This document shows, one piece after another, positions 7,520-16,225 of a DNA stretch of 64,000 nucleotides. How positions within the stretch are numbered: position 1 is the stretch's first letter; every line of letters starts with the position of its first letter. Under the pieces are notes generated by a model. It was not told the DNA's origin, did no database searches, and was given only the letters and a program-made list of their open reading frames with translations. This DNA is from Chloroflexota bacterium (GTDB taxonomy: Bacteria; Chloroflexota; Dehalococcoidia; E44-bin15), in NCBI GenBank assembly GCA_030604825.1, contig JAUVVB010000005.1:18407-82406 (forward strand), read 5' to 3'. The translations under genes were made by a program, and so were the position numbers.

Positions 7520-7621
7520 TATATGTCCTCATGCTTTCGGGATCAATTTTGCATTCAAACCTCCCCCAGCTTAATACTTTGTTGATGTATGCTGCTTCCC
7601 TTTAACCCCGCTAGCAATATT

Positions 7622-8383
7622 CTATTTACCTTTGAAGCGGGGCTCTCTTTTTTCTAGAAAAGCCCTAGCCCCTTCTTTTCTATCCTCACTTTCCAGTTGA
7701 GGCCGTATAAAGCTATCAAACTCCCTTGCAGCCTTGCTGGCCGTGGTGTCCGCCATTTTGTACTGCGCATACTTGAGTGCTCTTAGAGTCAAAGGGGCAT
7801 TCTTCTTGAGTATCTCAGCCAACCTAATGGCTTCGGCCATTAGCTCCGCCTCAGGAACGACCTTATTGACAAGACCCACCTCATATGCTCTTTGGGCACT
7901 CATCATCTGACCGGTTAGCAAGAATTCCAGACTTATTTTGAATGGCATGTACGAAACATACTCAACTATACCTCCCACTATGCCCACCCTTGGCTCAGGG
8001 AAGCCAAATTGGGCGCCCTCGGCAGCAATCGTTAGGTCGCAACCTCGAATGGCCAGACTATAACCAGCACCGACGGCAAATCCATGGACAGCGCCAACAA
8101 TCGGTTTGAATACTGTTATTCCATTGGCTGGGAATACGCGCCCGAGAGCTTCTAGGCTTGCCACCCCAGCCTCTACCTCGGCCAGGTCCTGCCCGGCGCA
8201 AAAAGCTTTGCCAGCTCCACTAAGAATGGCTACCCTAGCATCAGGGTCCTGTTCAAAACGTTCCCATGTCTTGCCCAACTCAATACATAGCTCGGAATTC
8301 AGGGCATTCCGTTTCTCAGGGCGATTCATTGTTATGTAAGCAATCTGGTCTTTTACTTCATAAAGAACTATAGGATTAGCCAT
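7622..8383 (-). CDS. Enoyl-CoA hydratase/isomerase (crotonase) family protein
   Basis: 253 residues with the normal crotonase order: MNRPEKRNALNSEL near residue 18, the oxyanion-hole segment GAGKAFCAGQDLAEVE near residue 55, and a second oxyanion motif around HGFAVGAGYSLA near residue 102. Both hydratase glutamates seem present (FPEPRVG and the Glu in SLEFLLTG), so a true hydratase or isomerase is plausible. The C-terminal EDRKEGARAFLEKREPRFKGK is typical of the family. It is a single gene between two other minus-strand genes with no same-operon partner, so the acyl-CoA substrate cannot be inferred. Confidence 0.88.
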   Translation of the reverse strand: MANPIVLYEVKDQIAYITMNRPEKRNALNSELCIELGKTWERFEQDPDARVAILSGAGKAFCAGQDLAEVEAGVASLEALGRVFPANGITVFKPIVGAVHGFAVGAGYSLAIRGCDLTIAAEGAQFGFPEPRVGIVGGIVEYVSYMPFKISLEFLLTGQMMSAQRAYEVGLVNKVVPEAELMAEAIRLAEILKKNAPLTLRALKYAQYKMADTTASKAAREFDSFIRPQLESEDRKEGARAFLEKREPRFKGK

Positions 8384-8543
8384 TACTGTTTTCCCTCTTC
8401 AGGGACTTTACGGATTCCATTTTGGGGCAGCATGTCAAAGAGCTGACATTTCCCCGGGATCATCTCCCCCCCCGAAGCATCCTCAGCTCATAGCGTATCT
8501 GCTTTTGCAAAGCTTGTCAACATGTCCGCCCTCAGAATTGGAG

Positions 8544-9149
8544 CTAAATTCTATAGCCCCTTAATGCCGCACTGAGGTAGGTGCCCAGGAGAGAGAGGTC
8601 CTCGGTGGGCAGGTAATGGGGGGCAGCGGCATCGAAGAGCATGTTTATGGAAGGGGGCACCTCCTCGTCTCCCAAGTAGAGGATGCAGCCCATGGGTATT
8701 TTGGGCAGCGCCAGAAACCTGAAGGCAACGTCTCCGCTGCGGCTCATCGGCGTTCCCCCCAGGGCGAGGGAGGCACGGTGAAATCCCTCGGCATCATTGT
8801 CAATGGCCTTGACCAAGGGCTCAATGGCGGAAGTGGTGAACCTTCGCTCAAACAGGTGAGCACCGGGAAGGTGGCGATAGGTGATCCACATGCCCGAGAT
8901 AGGGGTGCCGTCGGCGGTCAGCAGGTAGTGCATGAGGAGTATCTGGAGCCACATGGGGGGAGGGGCATCCCCCCCCACCTCCTCCACCTTCATCGCGGGG
9001 TGGTAGACCAGGAAGCGGCGATTGAAGACGGGGACGGTGAATTTGCCCCCATCGAAGCTGGCGCCGCTCTCGGCAGCCACCACATGGGGGCTGATCCCCT
9101 CCATTTCCCTCATTGCCTTCTGATAGGCGATGTCGAAGCCCATCCCCAA
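8544..9149 (-). CDS. DUF3786-like protein
   Basis: 201 residues, soluble. The N-terminus (FDIAYQKAMREMEGISPHVV) followed by a short beta-rich section (GGKFTVPVFNRRFLVYHP) and the central WLQILLMHYLLTADGTPISG match my recollection of DUF3786, a family common in anaerobes with corrinoid or Fe-S metabolism and of unproven function. The C-terminal half contains VAFRFLALPKIPMGCILYLG and ends in a helix. It is transcribed away from ftsH, and the two start codons are 160 bases apart with a promoter between. Confidence 0.7.
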   Translation of the reverse strand: MGMGFDIAYQKAMREMEGISPHVVAAESGASFDGGKFTVPVFNRRFLVYHPAMKVEEVGGDAPPPMWLQILLMHYLLTADGTPISGMWITYRHLPGAHLFERRFTTSAIEPLVKAIDNDAEGFHRASLALGGTPMSRSGDVAFRFLALPKIPMGCILYLGDEEVPPSINMLFDAAAPHYLPTEDLSLLGTYLSAALRGYRI

Positions 9150-9222
9150 GGTCCCCCTTCACTATAACCTACGTCGCAGGACAAGGCAAGGAGGCATTGG
9201 TATTTAATTTCTTGCCACTTTC

Positions 9223-9231
9223 TGATATAAT
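9223..9231 (+). promoter_or_regulatory. Extended -10 promoter for ftsH (TGaTATAAT)
   Basis: A perfect TATAAT at 9226-9231 preceded by TG one base upstream forms an extended -10 element. The -35 region at the usual distance (about TTTAAT) is weak, as is common with extended -10 promoters. Transcription would begin near 9238, leaving a ~70-base leader before the ATG at 9310. This is the only good promoter between the divergent genes. Confidence 0.6.
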
Positions 9232-9309
9232 ATCATGATACCGAGATGGGAGGAAAGGCGAGGTGCTAGCTAGCGAAGCGTTTATCTCCTCGCCCGTTTG
9301 GAGGGAGGA

Positions 9310-11151
9310 ATGGGCCCTAATTTCCTTCGTAGAAGCCTTATCTACCTGGTAGTCCTCGTAGCCCTGGCGGCGATCTTCTTTGCCTTTTTCCCCTTTTCTC
9401 CAGCGGTTGAGACGGGCTCCCTTGATCGTCTGGTAGGGATGGCAAAAAACGGCGAGATCGATAGGATCGTCCAGCAGGGGGAGGCCCTTACCGGCATGTA
9501 TGGGGATACCCCAGTGCTGAAGGCCACCTTCATCGGAAGCACCGCTGAGCTTCACCACTACCTGGTAGGAGAGGGAGTCGATATGGACAAGCTGGCGCTA
9601 GAACCCCAGGCACCGAGCGGCTTTAACTGGGGGATATTGATCAATTTTCTGCCCTTGGTATTATTTGGGCTTTTGCTGTTGTTCCTTTTCCGTCGAGCGC
9701 GAGGGGCCGGCGATCAGGCGCTTAGCTTTGGCCGGAGCAAGGCTCGTCTCTTCTCGATCGCCAAATCCACCGTGACCTTCGACGACGTGGCTGGGGTGGA
9801 GGAGGCAAAGCAGGAGCTTCAGGAGGTGGTGGAGTTTCTCAAGTTTCCGGAGAAGTTCACTTCCCTTGGGGCGCGCATCCCGCGTGGGGTGCTGCTGGTG
9901 GGACCTCCAGGCACGGGGAAGACCCTTCTCGGTCGTGCCGTGGCCGGGGAGGCTGGCGTACCCTTCTTCTCCATAAGCGGCAGCGAGTTTGTGGAGATGT
10001 TTGTCGGCGTGGGCGCCTCCAGGGTCAGGGACCTCTTCGAGCAGGCGAAGCGAAACGCCCCCTGCATTATCTTCGTCGACGAGATCGACGCCGTCGGCCG
10101 TCATCGGGGGGCGGGGGTTGGCGGTGGCCATGACGAAAGGGAGCAGACCCTTAACCAGATCCTGGTGGAGATGGATGGATTTGACTCCTCCACCAACGTA
10201 ATCGTCCTCTCGGCGACCAACCGTCCCGATATTCTGGACCCGGCACTGCTTCGCCCCGGTCGCTTCGACCGCCAGGTGATCTTGGATCCGCCCGATATCA
10301 AGGGTCGAAAGGCGATCCTGGAGGTGCATACCAAGGGGAAGCCGCTGGAGGATTCGGTAGACCTGGAGACCATTGCCAAGCAGACGGTGGGGTTTAGCGG
10401 TGCCGATCTTGCCAACCTGGTGAACGAGGCGGCCATCCTGGCGGCAAGGCGCAGTAAGCAGGCCACTGGCATGCAGGAGCTGGAGGAATCCATCGACCGG
10501 GTGATGGCTGGTCCCGAGAAGAAGAGCAAGATCATAAGCCCCAGGGAGAAGGAGATCACCGCCTACCACGAGGCCGGTCATGCCCTGGTGGCGAGGAAGC
10601 TCCCCCACGGTGACCCAGTGCATAAGGTAACCATCGTCGCCCGGGGAATGGCGCTGGGCTGGACCCGCTTCCTGCCCACCGAGGATCGCTATCTGTGGAC
10701 CCGCTCCCAGCTCAAGGATAAGCTGGCCAGCATGCTCGCCGGTCATGCCGCTGAGGACCTCATCTTTGGCGAGATGACCACGGGGAGCCACAGCGATATC
10801 GAGCAGGCGACCAAGATCACCCGCAAGATGGTTACCGAATACGGGATGAGCGAGAAGCTGGGCCCCCGCACCTTTGGGCGCAGGGAGGAGCTGGTTTTCC
10901 TGGGTCGTGAGGTGGCAGAGCAGAAGGACTATAGCGAGAGTACGGCCCAGCAGATCGATGAGGAGGTTCACGCCCTTATCCAGCATTGCTACGGCGTAGC
11001 CAAGGAGATCCTCACCCAGAATAGGGCGAAGCTGGTGCAGATAGCGCAGGAGCTCACTGCCAAGGAGACCATAGAAGGGCAGGAGCTGGATACCCTGTTC
11101 AACCAGCCTGCTGAGGAGTCGCCACCGACCCCTAAAAGAAAGAAGAAGTAG
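9310..11151 (+). CDS. ftsH: ATP-dependent zinc metalloprotease FtsH
   Basis: Membrane-anchored AAA+ protease. Two membrane segments (about residues 9-29 and 107-127) flank a short extracytoplasmic domain. The ATPase domain has Walker A GPPGTGKT at ~198-205, Walker B IIFVDEID ending at ~259 and the second region of homology ([20 protein letters not shown]). The zinc-protease motif HEAGH is at ~420-424. It degrades misfolded membrane proteins and short-lived regulators. I chose the ATG at 9310 with GGAGGGAGGA just upstream over a TTG 12 bases earlier. 613 residues and a Lys-rich tail are normal. A further gene, moaE, follows after 16 bases. Confidence 0.96.
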   Translation: MGPNFLRRSLIYLVVLVALAAIFFAFFPFSPAVETGSLDRLVGMAKNGEIDRIVQQGEALTGMYGDTPVLKATFIGSTAELHHYLVGEGVDMDKLALEPQAPSGFNWGILINFLPLVLFGLLLLFLFRRARGAGDQALSFGRSKARLFSIAKSTVTFDDVAGVEEAKQELQEVVEFLKFPEKFTSLGARIPRGVLLVGPPGTGKTLLGRAVAGEAGVPFFSISGSEFVEMFVGVGASRVRDLFEQAKRNAPCIIFVDEIDAVGRHRGAGVGGGHDEREQTLNQILVEMDGFDSSTNVIVLSATNRPDILDPALLRPGRFDRQVILDPPDIKGRKAILEVHTKGKPLEDSVDLETIAKQTVGFSGADLANLVNEAAILAARRSKQATGMQELEESIDRVMAGPEKKSKIISPREKEITAYHEAGHALVARKLPHGDPVHKVTIVARGMALGWTRFLPTEDRYLWTRSQLKDKLASMLAGHAAEDLIFGEMTTGSHSDIEQATKITRKMVTEYGMSEKLGPRTFGRREELVFLGREVAEQKDYSESTAQQIDEEVHALIQHCYGVAKEILTQNRAKLVQIAQELTAKETIEGQELDTLFNQPAEESPPTPKRKKK

Positions 11152-11167
11152 CCCACCAGCCATATAC

Positions 11168-11548
11168 ATGTTTGAGGTAAGGCAAAACCCCATCGAGGCC
11201 CATTCCCTCATCGATAGGCTGAAAAGGGAAACCAGTGGTGCCGTGGTCAGCTTCATCGGCTCGGTGAGGGGATATTCTGCCAATGGGAAGAGGGTTCTCT
11301 TTGTGGAGGCTGAGGACGATGGGGGAGTGGTGGAGGGGGAGCTGGAGAAGGTCGCCAGCGAGATTCAGGGGCGGTGGCAGCTTGAGGATGTTGCCCTTTG
11401 CCACCGCATAGGCAGGATCGGGGTGGGGGAAACCATCCTCGTTGTTGCCGTTGCCGCAGCCCACCGCCAGGAGGCCTTTGCCGCCTGCCAATACGCCGTT
11501 GACCGCATCAAGGAGAGGGTCCCGATAAGGGAGGCACTCGAGGCTTAA
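11168..11548 (+). CDS. moaE: Molybdopterin synthase catalytic subunit, shortened C-terminus
   Basis: 126 residues. The pattern GAVVSFIGSVRGYS, the central VALCHRIGRIGVGE and the AAHRQEAFAACQYAVDRIKE segment are those of MoaE, which transfers sulfur from MoaD thiocarboxylate to precursor Z. MoaE normally continues with a P[FI]WK[KR]E motif and 10-30 more residues, the Lys of which contacts substrate. Here the chain ends as VPIREALEA, so the second conserved Lys is absent and the tail is lost. The Lys of RIKE remains. No moaD is adjacent. The stop overlaps the convergent CoA-transferase by four bases. Confidence 0.85.
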   Translation: MFEVRQNPIEAHSLIDRLKRETSGAVVSFIGSVRGYSANGKRVLFVEAEDDGGVVEGELEKVASEIQGRWQLEDVALCHRIGRIGVGETILVVAVAAAHRQEAFAACQYAVDRIKERVPIREALEA

Positions 11549-12759
11549 TAGATCACCTTCTCCGCCATAAGGCTTTCGATCTCCTCCGGGGGCAGGCCCA
11601 GGAGTTCGCCGAAGACATATTGGTTGTGCTCCCCCACCAGGGGGGCGGGACGAAGGATAGCGCCCGGGGTGTGGGAGAGCTTCATGGAGACGCCAGGCAT
11701 GGTCTGCCTGCCCACCTCGGCGTGGTCCACCTCTACCAGAAATCCCCGCTCCCTGAGGTGAGGGTCGTTGGTTATCTCCTCACCATTTAGGGCTGGCATT
11801 GCCGCCACCCCAGCTTGTTGCAGGATTTCCACCACCTCCCCGGGGGTGTGATTTGAGGTCCAGGCTTCGATCAGCCTATCCAGCTCTTCCTGATTCCTCC
11901 ACCTGCTTAGCTGATCGCCAAACCTCTCCTCCCTGCACCAGGGGGGATTTCCCATGGCCTCACAGAGCCCCCTCCACTCATCCTCGGTGGCTACGGCTAT
12001 GGAGACCCATTTGTCCTCCCCCTGGCAGCGGTAGAAATCATGGGGGGCCATGATGCGGTCCCGGTTCCCATCGCGCTCCCTGACCCTGCCGTTCATGAAG
12101 TAGTCCATCATCTCCTCTCCCATGAGGGAGACGAACATCTCGTGTTGGGATAGGTCTATATGCTGTCCCTTTCCCGTCTTGGCGCGATAATGGAGGGCGG
12201 CAAGGAGGGCGATGGCCCCATGGAGGCCGGCGGTGGGATCCCCCAGGGCGGTACCCAAGGCTACCGGCCCTCCCTCTCGATAGCCGGTGAGGTTGCCCAG
12301 CCCGGAGAGGGCTGCCTGGTTGGGACCGTAGGCGACATAATCTCTGTAGGGACCGGTGGCGCCAAATCCGGAGAGGCTGAGATAGACGATGTCACCCCTT
12401 AACTCCCGCACTGCCTCGTAGTCAAACCCGAACCTCTTCATCACCAGGGGGCTATAATTCTCGATGACCACGTCGCTTATCTTCACTAGCTCCCGGGCAA
12501 GCCGGGTGCCAGCTTCCTGGGTGAGATCGAGGGTTATCCCCAGTTTGTTCCTGTTCCTCTTATTGTAGCGACCGGAGCGATTTGGCCCGGGCTCCTCCCC
12601 CAGAAAGGGAGGAAGAGACCTGCCGATATCGAGCCTTTTCCGGCTTTCTATCTTGATTATCTCGGCCCCCATGTCCGCCAGCAGCTTGTTGCAATAGGGG
12701 CCGGCCCAGGCCCAGGTGAAGTCGCAAACCCTCAACCCGGCAAGGGCGAACTCGGCCAT
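11545..12759 (-). CDS. CaiB/BaiF-type CoA-transferase (class III), copy 1
   Basis: 404 residues. The N-terminus (GLRVCDFTWAWAGPYCNKLL) and LADMGAEIIKIESRKRLD form the family's CoA-binding fold, and the NKRNRNKLGITLDL and VVIENYSPLVMKRFGFDY motifs follow. The catalytic Asp of class III transferases is expected in the GDPTAGLHGAIALLAALHYR region (GDPTAG). These enzymes move CoA between carboxylic acids through an aspartyl-CoA anhydride. It lies 13 bases downstream of a second member of the family, so the two could form a heteromeric transferase. Confidence 0.92.
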   Translation of the reverse strand: MAEFALAGLRVCDFTWAWAGPYCNKLLADMGAEIIKIESRKRLDIGRSLPPFLGEEPGPNRSGRYNKRNRNKLGITLDLTQEAGTRLARELVKISDVVIENYSPLVMKRFGFDYEAVRELRGDIVYLSLSGFGATGPYRDYVAYGPNQAALSGLGNLTGYREGGPVALGTALGDPTAGLHGAIALLAALHYRAKTGKGQHIDLSQHEMFVSLMGEEMMDYFMNGRVRERDGNRDRIMAPHDFYRCQGEDKWVSIAVATEDEWRGLCEAMGNPPWCREERFGDQLSRWRNQEELDRLIEAWTSNHTPGEVVEILQQAGVAAMPALNGEEITNDPHLRERGFLVEVDHAEVGRQTMPGVSMKLSHTPGAILRPAPLVGEHNQYVFGELLGLPPEEIESLMAEKVIY

Positions 12760-12772
12760 TTCCGACCTCCCT

Positions 12773-14014
12773 TCATATGATCCCGCCCTGGGCCATCCTT
12801 ACCAGGTCTTCCCTGGCGTAGCCCAGGCGATGGCGGTAGACCTCCTCATTGTGTTCCCCGAGTAGGGGTGCCGGGCGCTCCATGCTCCATGGCGTCTCGG
12901 TGAGCTTAAAGGGTGCCCCGGGGTAGCGCAGCCTCCCTGCCTGGGGGTGGTCCATCTCCACGAAGAATTCCCTGGCCTCAAGCTGGGGGGAGCGGACCAC
13001 CTCCGCCACATCGTTTATCGGGGCGATGGTAACTCGCATCCTTTGACCCTGGTGGAAGAGCTCCTCCTTGGTGTAGTTCTTTAGCGCCTCCTCTACTAGG
13101 GGATCGAGGTCGATTTCCGAGGCCTGCTGGCGGACAAAGACGCGCTCCTCCAGTTTTGGGTCCCTGGCCCACTGGGGACTGCCGATGAGCGCCACGAAGC
13201 CTCGCCATTGATGGGGCTCCAGGATGGTCAAGTTCACATATCCATCCTTGCAGCGGTAGATGCCCATCGGCCAGATGGAGCGATAGGCGATATCGCTGCT
13301 CAACCTACTTCTTTTTCGGATCACCTTTTGATAGGAATAAAAGGAGATCACATCCCCCAAGACGGAGGCGATGCATTCCTGCTCCGAGATATCGACATGC
13401 TGTGCCCCTCCAGCGATGTCGCGATAGTAAAGTGCGATTAGGGTAGCTACGGCGGCATTTAGCGCTGCCTGATAGGCAGCCGCTGACCCGGGGATGAGCA
13501 GGGGCTCCCGCTCGGGGTCACCGGTGACGTAGGAGATGCCCCCCGCTGCCTGCATATTGATATCGTAGGCCTTATAATCCCTGTAGGGACCTGTCTGACC
13601 GAAGGGGGTAATGGAGGTCATGATGAGCTGGGGGTTGACCTTCTTCAGCGTGGCATAATCCAGCCCCAGCTCCTTCATCTTTGCAGGTGGGTTATTCTCC
13701 ACCAGTATATCGCAGTTCTCCACCAGTTCCTTGAAGATATCCCTCCCGGTGTTGGTGTGGAGATTCAGGGTGATCCCCATCTTGTTGGCGTTGAGGTGGA
13801 GAAAGAGCCCGCTCCTCTCGGGGTGGGGGATATCCCCGGGGAAGGGACCCCGCCCCCGGGCACCGTCCCCTGAGCCCGGCTCTTCCACCTTGATCACCTC
13901 AGCACCGAGATGGGCGAGCAACCTGGTGCAATAAGGACCGGATACCATCTGGGCGTATTCCAGGACCTTTACCCCTTCAAGGGCCATGCTCTGGGGGCTT
14001 TTCCTTTGGGGCAT
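12773..14014 (-). CDS. CaiB/BaiF-type CoA-transferase (class III), copy 2
   Basis: 413 residues with the same order as copy 1: VLEYAQMVSGPYCTRLLAHL, GAEVIKVEEPGSGDGAR, LNANKMGITLNL, DILVENNPPAKMKELGLDY. In the active-site region copy 2 reads PGSAAAYQAALNAAVATLIA, where copy 1 has GDPTAGLHGAIALLAAL. The catalytic Asp position therefore appears to be Ser/Ala here. If that alignment is right, copy 2 may be the non-catalytic partner of a heterodimer, as in benzylsuccinate-type BbsEF pairs. It is the promoter-proximal gene of the pair. Confidence 0.9.
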   Translation of the reverse strand: MPQRKSPQSMALEGVKVLEYAQMVSGPYCTRLLAHLGAEVIKVEEPGSGDGARGRGPFPGDIPHPERSGLFLHLNANKMGITLNLHTNTGRDIFKELVENCDILVENNPPAKMKELGLDYATLKKVNPQLIMTSITPFGQTGPYRDYKAYDINMQAAGGISYVTGDPEREPLLIPGSAAAYQAALNAAVATLIALYYRDIAGGAQHVDISEQECIASVLGDVISFYSYQKVIRKRSRLSSDIAYRSIWPMGIYRCKDGYVNLTILEPHQWRGFVALIGSPQWARDPKLEERVFVRQQASEIDLDPLVEEALKNYTKEELFHQGQRMRVTIAPINDVAEVVRSPQLEAREFFVEMDHPQAGRLRYPGAPFKLTETPWSMERPAPLLGEHNEEVYRHRLGYAREDLVRMAQGGII

Positions 14015-14065
14015 GCTTCCCTCCGCTTGGCAATCTTACCTTTGAGCAAACCCATCGTCAAGGGA

Positions 14066-15058
14066 TTAAAAGAGGAGACCTATGGACGCCAGCAGCCAAC
14101 CGATCGCGCCACATATGGGGAAGGTGAGCAGCCAGGCGAGGACGATGTTTCCGGCAACACCCCAGCGCACCGCGGAGAGGCGCTTGGTGGCACCCACGCC
14201 CATGATGGATGAGCTTATGCAGTGGGTGGTGCTCACCGGGATGCCAAAGGCTGAGGCGACCTCGATGACTGCTGCTGCCGAGCCGTTGGCGGCAAAGCCA
14301 TGCACCGGGCGCAGCGCGGTGATCCTTGTGCCAACGGTTCTGATGACACGCCAGCCGCCAAAGGCGGTGCCCAGGGCGATGGCCGTTCCCGAAAGGCCCC
14401 ACATCCAGGGGTCGATATGGAACTCGACCCCGGGGCGGTAGATCAGCAATGCCATGGCCATAATCCCTATGGGCATCTGTCCGTCGTTCTTGCCATGGCT
14501 ATAGGCCAGAAAGGCGGCGGAGAGGATCTGGAGACGGCCGAAGAGGACCTCCACCCTGAGGGGAGCAGTCCGTCGCAGTATCCAGTACAGGCCTACCATC
14601 ACCGCCAGCCCCCCGGCAAAGCCCAGGACAGGGGCAATGGCCACTGCGGAAAGCACCGTGCCAAAGCCTCCCCAGAGGATGACCCCGCTCCCCGCTGTGG
14701 CAATCCCCGCCCCCACCAGCCCGGCGACAAAACTGTGGCTTATGCTTACGGGAAGGCCGAGGCGGGTGGCAGCAAAGCCCCAGATAATCACCGCAGCCAA
14801 GGAGGCCAGCATGATGCCATAGCCCTGGCTGAGCACGGCTGGGTCAATGATCTTGGTGCCAACGAATATGGCTACCGCTGTGCCCGTGGCTGCCCCGGCG
14901 AAGTTGAGGATTGCAGCCATAGTCACAGCACGAAGCGGGGAGAGAACCCGGGTTCCGATTACAGTGGCGATGGCATTGGCGGCGTCGTTGAAACCATTAA
15001 CAACAGCAAAGGCGACGGCAAAGAGGATGACCAGGATGAAAAGGGCAGCCTCAGGCAC
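14066..15058 (-). CDS. pit: PiT-family inorganic phosphate transporter
   Basis: 330 residues, almost entirely membrane-spanning (about ten hydrophobic segments). The two PiT repeats show GFNDAANAIATVIGTRVLSP near residue 22 and GIPVSTTHCISSSIMGVGA near residue 275, with a GLPVSISHSFVAGLVGAGI copy in between. PiT proteins import phosphate with H+ or Na+. The gene overlaps its upstream DUF47 partner by eight bases, the standard arrangement in which the DUF47 protein modulates the transporter. Confidence 0.93.
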   Translation of the reverse strand: MPEAALFILVILFAVAFAVVNGFNDAANAIATVIGTRVLSPLRAVTMAAILNFAGAATGTAVAIFVGTKIIDPAVLSQGYGIMLASLAAVIIWGFAATRLGLPVSISHSFVAGLVGAGIATAGSGVILWGGFGTVLSAVAIAPVLGFAGGLAVMVGLYWILRRTAPLRVEVLFGRLQILSAAFLAYSHGKNDGQMPIGIMAMALLIYRPGVEFHIDPWMWGLSGTAIALGTAFGGWRVIRTVGTRITALRPVHGFAANGSAAAVIEVASAFGIPVSTTHCISSSIMGVGATKRLSAVRWGVAGNIVLAWLLTFPICGAIGWLLASIGLLF

Positions 15059-15680
15059 GCTTGATCATTACCCCTTCGAGGACATCGGCGATGTCCTCGC
15101 ACCTGTCGGTGGCGTTCTCCATGTGCTCATATATCTCCCGCCACTTGATGACATCGGTAAGGTCCACATGATCGTGAAACAGCTCTGCCAGGGCGGAGCG
15201 GATCGCCGAGTCAGCCTCATTCTCCAGGCGATTTATCTCGATACAGTGCTCCCGCATATGGCTTAACTCCTTGCGCTTGCGCAATCGGGGCATTGCTTTG
15301 CTAACCTCGGAGGTCACCCTGACCAGGATATCGGCCAGCTCCTTTGCCCTCTCGGTAGGCTTATCCACCGCGTAAAGGACAAGGGCTACCGCGGCGCCCT
15401 CGATGAAGTCCATCACATCATCCATGCGATTGGCAAGCTGGGCAATGTCCTCCCTGTCGATAGGGGTGACGAAGGTGCTATGAAGCTGGGCAATGATACG
15501 GTGGGTGATGTTGTCCCCGTGGTGTTCCAGCTCGGTGATTTGACTTGCCTTTTCCGCCACATCCTGCCAATCTTCCAGAAGGTTGGCAAGGAGCTGGGCT
15601 GCCTTTACCAGGTTTCGGGCACTCTCCTCGAAGAGGTCGAAGAACTTCTCCTCCCGAGGCAGGAAAGGGAATCGAACCAA
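15051..15680 (-). CDS. DUF47 (PhoU-like) partner of PiT
   Basis: 209 residues, all helical and charged. The N-terminus RFPFLPREEKFFDLFEESA is diagnostic for DUF47, as are ITELEHHGDNITHRI and TPIDREDIAQLANRMDDVMD, which hold the E-x3-D metal-binding repeats shared with PhoU. These cytosolic proteins regulate the adjacent PiT carrier. The ATG at 15680 is the first gene of a two-gene operon. A 6-base stem (AGGGAA/TTCCCT) lies upstream but is too short to call. Confidence 0.92.
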   Translation of the reverse strand: MVRFPFLPREEKFFDLFEESARNLVKAAQLLANLLEDWQDVAEKASQITELEHHGDNITHRIIAQLHSTFVTPIDREDIAQLANRMDDVMDFIEGAAVALVLYAVDKPTERAKELADILVRVTSEVSKAMPRLRKRKELSHMREHCIEINRLENEADSAIRSALAELFHDHVDLTDVIKWREIYEHMENATDRCEDIADVLEGVMIKRA

Positions 15681-15770
15681 GGTGCTACCTCCCTTCTAGG
15701 GAAGAACTTTCCCTCAAAAGGTATCAAAGAGGGGCTCGGTTGTCAAGGAATTCTCCTCGGGGAGGTAATC

Positions 15771-15779
15771 TGGTATAAT
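15771..15779 (+). promoter_or_regulatory. Extended -10 promoter for archease-rtcB (TGgTATAAT)
   Basis: A perfect TATAAT at 15774-15779 with TG one base upstream matches the element seen before ftsH. No clear -35 is present at 17 bases. Transcription would begin near 15786, which argues against the upstream TTG at 15779 as the archease start and for the TTG at 15800. Confidence 0.5.
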
Positions 15780-15799
15780 TGACAGAAGAGGGGCTCTTC

Positions 15800-16216
15800 T
15801 TGGCCAAAAGATTTGAGGTCATCGACCATACCGCTGATATTGGCATTGCCGCCTATGGCTCAGACCTGAAGCAGGCTTTTGGCAATGCTGCCTACGGGCT
15901 GTTCAGCCTGATGGTGGACCTAAAGGGCGTGGGCGATGACCTCTGCCGCCAGGTTGAGGTGGAGGCGGAGAATAAAGAGGATCTGCTGGTAGCCTGGCTT
16001 AACGAGCTGATATACCTTTTTGAGGTGGAAGGCATCCTTTTTAAGCGGTTTGTGGTGGATGAGCTCACCGAGACCAGGCTCAGGTCGAGGTGCTATGGTG
16101 AGGGGGTTGACCCCCGTCGACATGAGATAAAGATGGGGGTAAAGGCAACTACCTATCACATGCTCAAGGTGGAAGAGGATAACGGCTTTAGGGTCCAGGT
16201 TCTGTTCGACATTTAG
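15800..16216 (+). CDS. Archease, RtcB ligase activator
   Basis: 138 residues from the TTG at 15800 (AGAGGGG upstream); a TTG at 15779 would add seven residues but overlaps the -10 element. The N-terminus FEVIDHTADIGIAAYG is the archease hallmark; DHTAD holds the metal-binding Asp/His. Later DLLVAWLNELIYLFEVEG, RHEIKMGVKATTYHML and the closing FRVQVLFDI complete the family pattern. Archease speeds guanylylation and turnover of the RNA ligase RtcB, which is encoded 9 bases downstream. Confidence 0.93.
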   Translation: MAKRFEVIDHTADIGIAAYGSDLKQAFGNAAYGLFSLMVDLKGVGDDLCRQVEVEAENKEDLLVAWLNELIYLFEVEGILFKRFVVDELTETRLRSRCYGEGVDPRRHEIKMGVKATTYHMLKVEEDNGFRVQVLFDI

Positions 16217-16225
16217 GGGGGAGCT

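Noticed and set aside
9661..11283. 540-codon open frame antisense to ftsH
   Set aside because: It is the shadow of a GC-rich gene with strong motifs on the other strand; its translation is Leu/Gly/His-rich with no domain and no ribosome site.
15712..15728. Short stem AGGGAA/TTCCCT upstream of the DUF47 gene
   Set aside because: Coordinates are approximate and six base pairs with no T-run or known fold are expected by chance.
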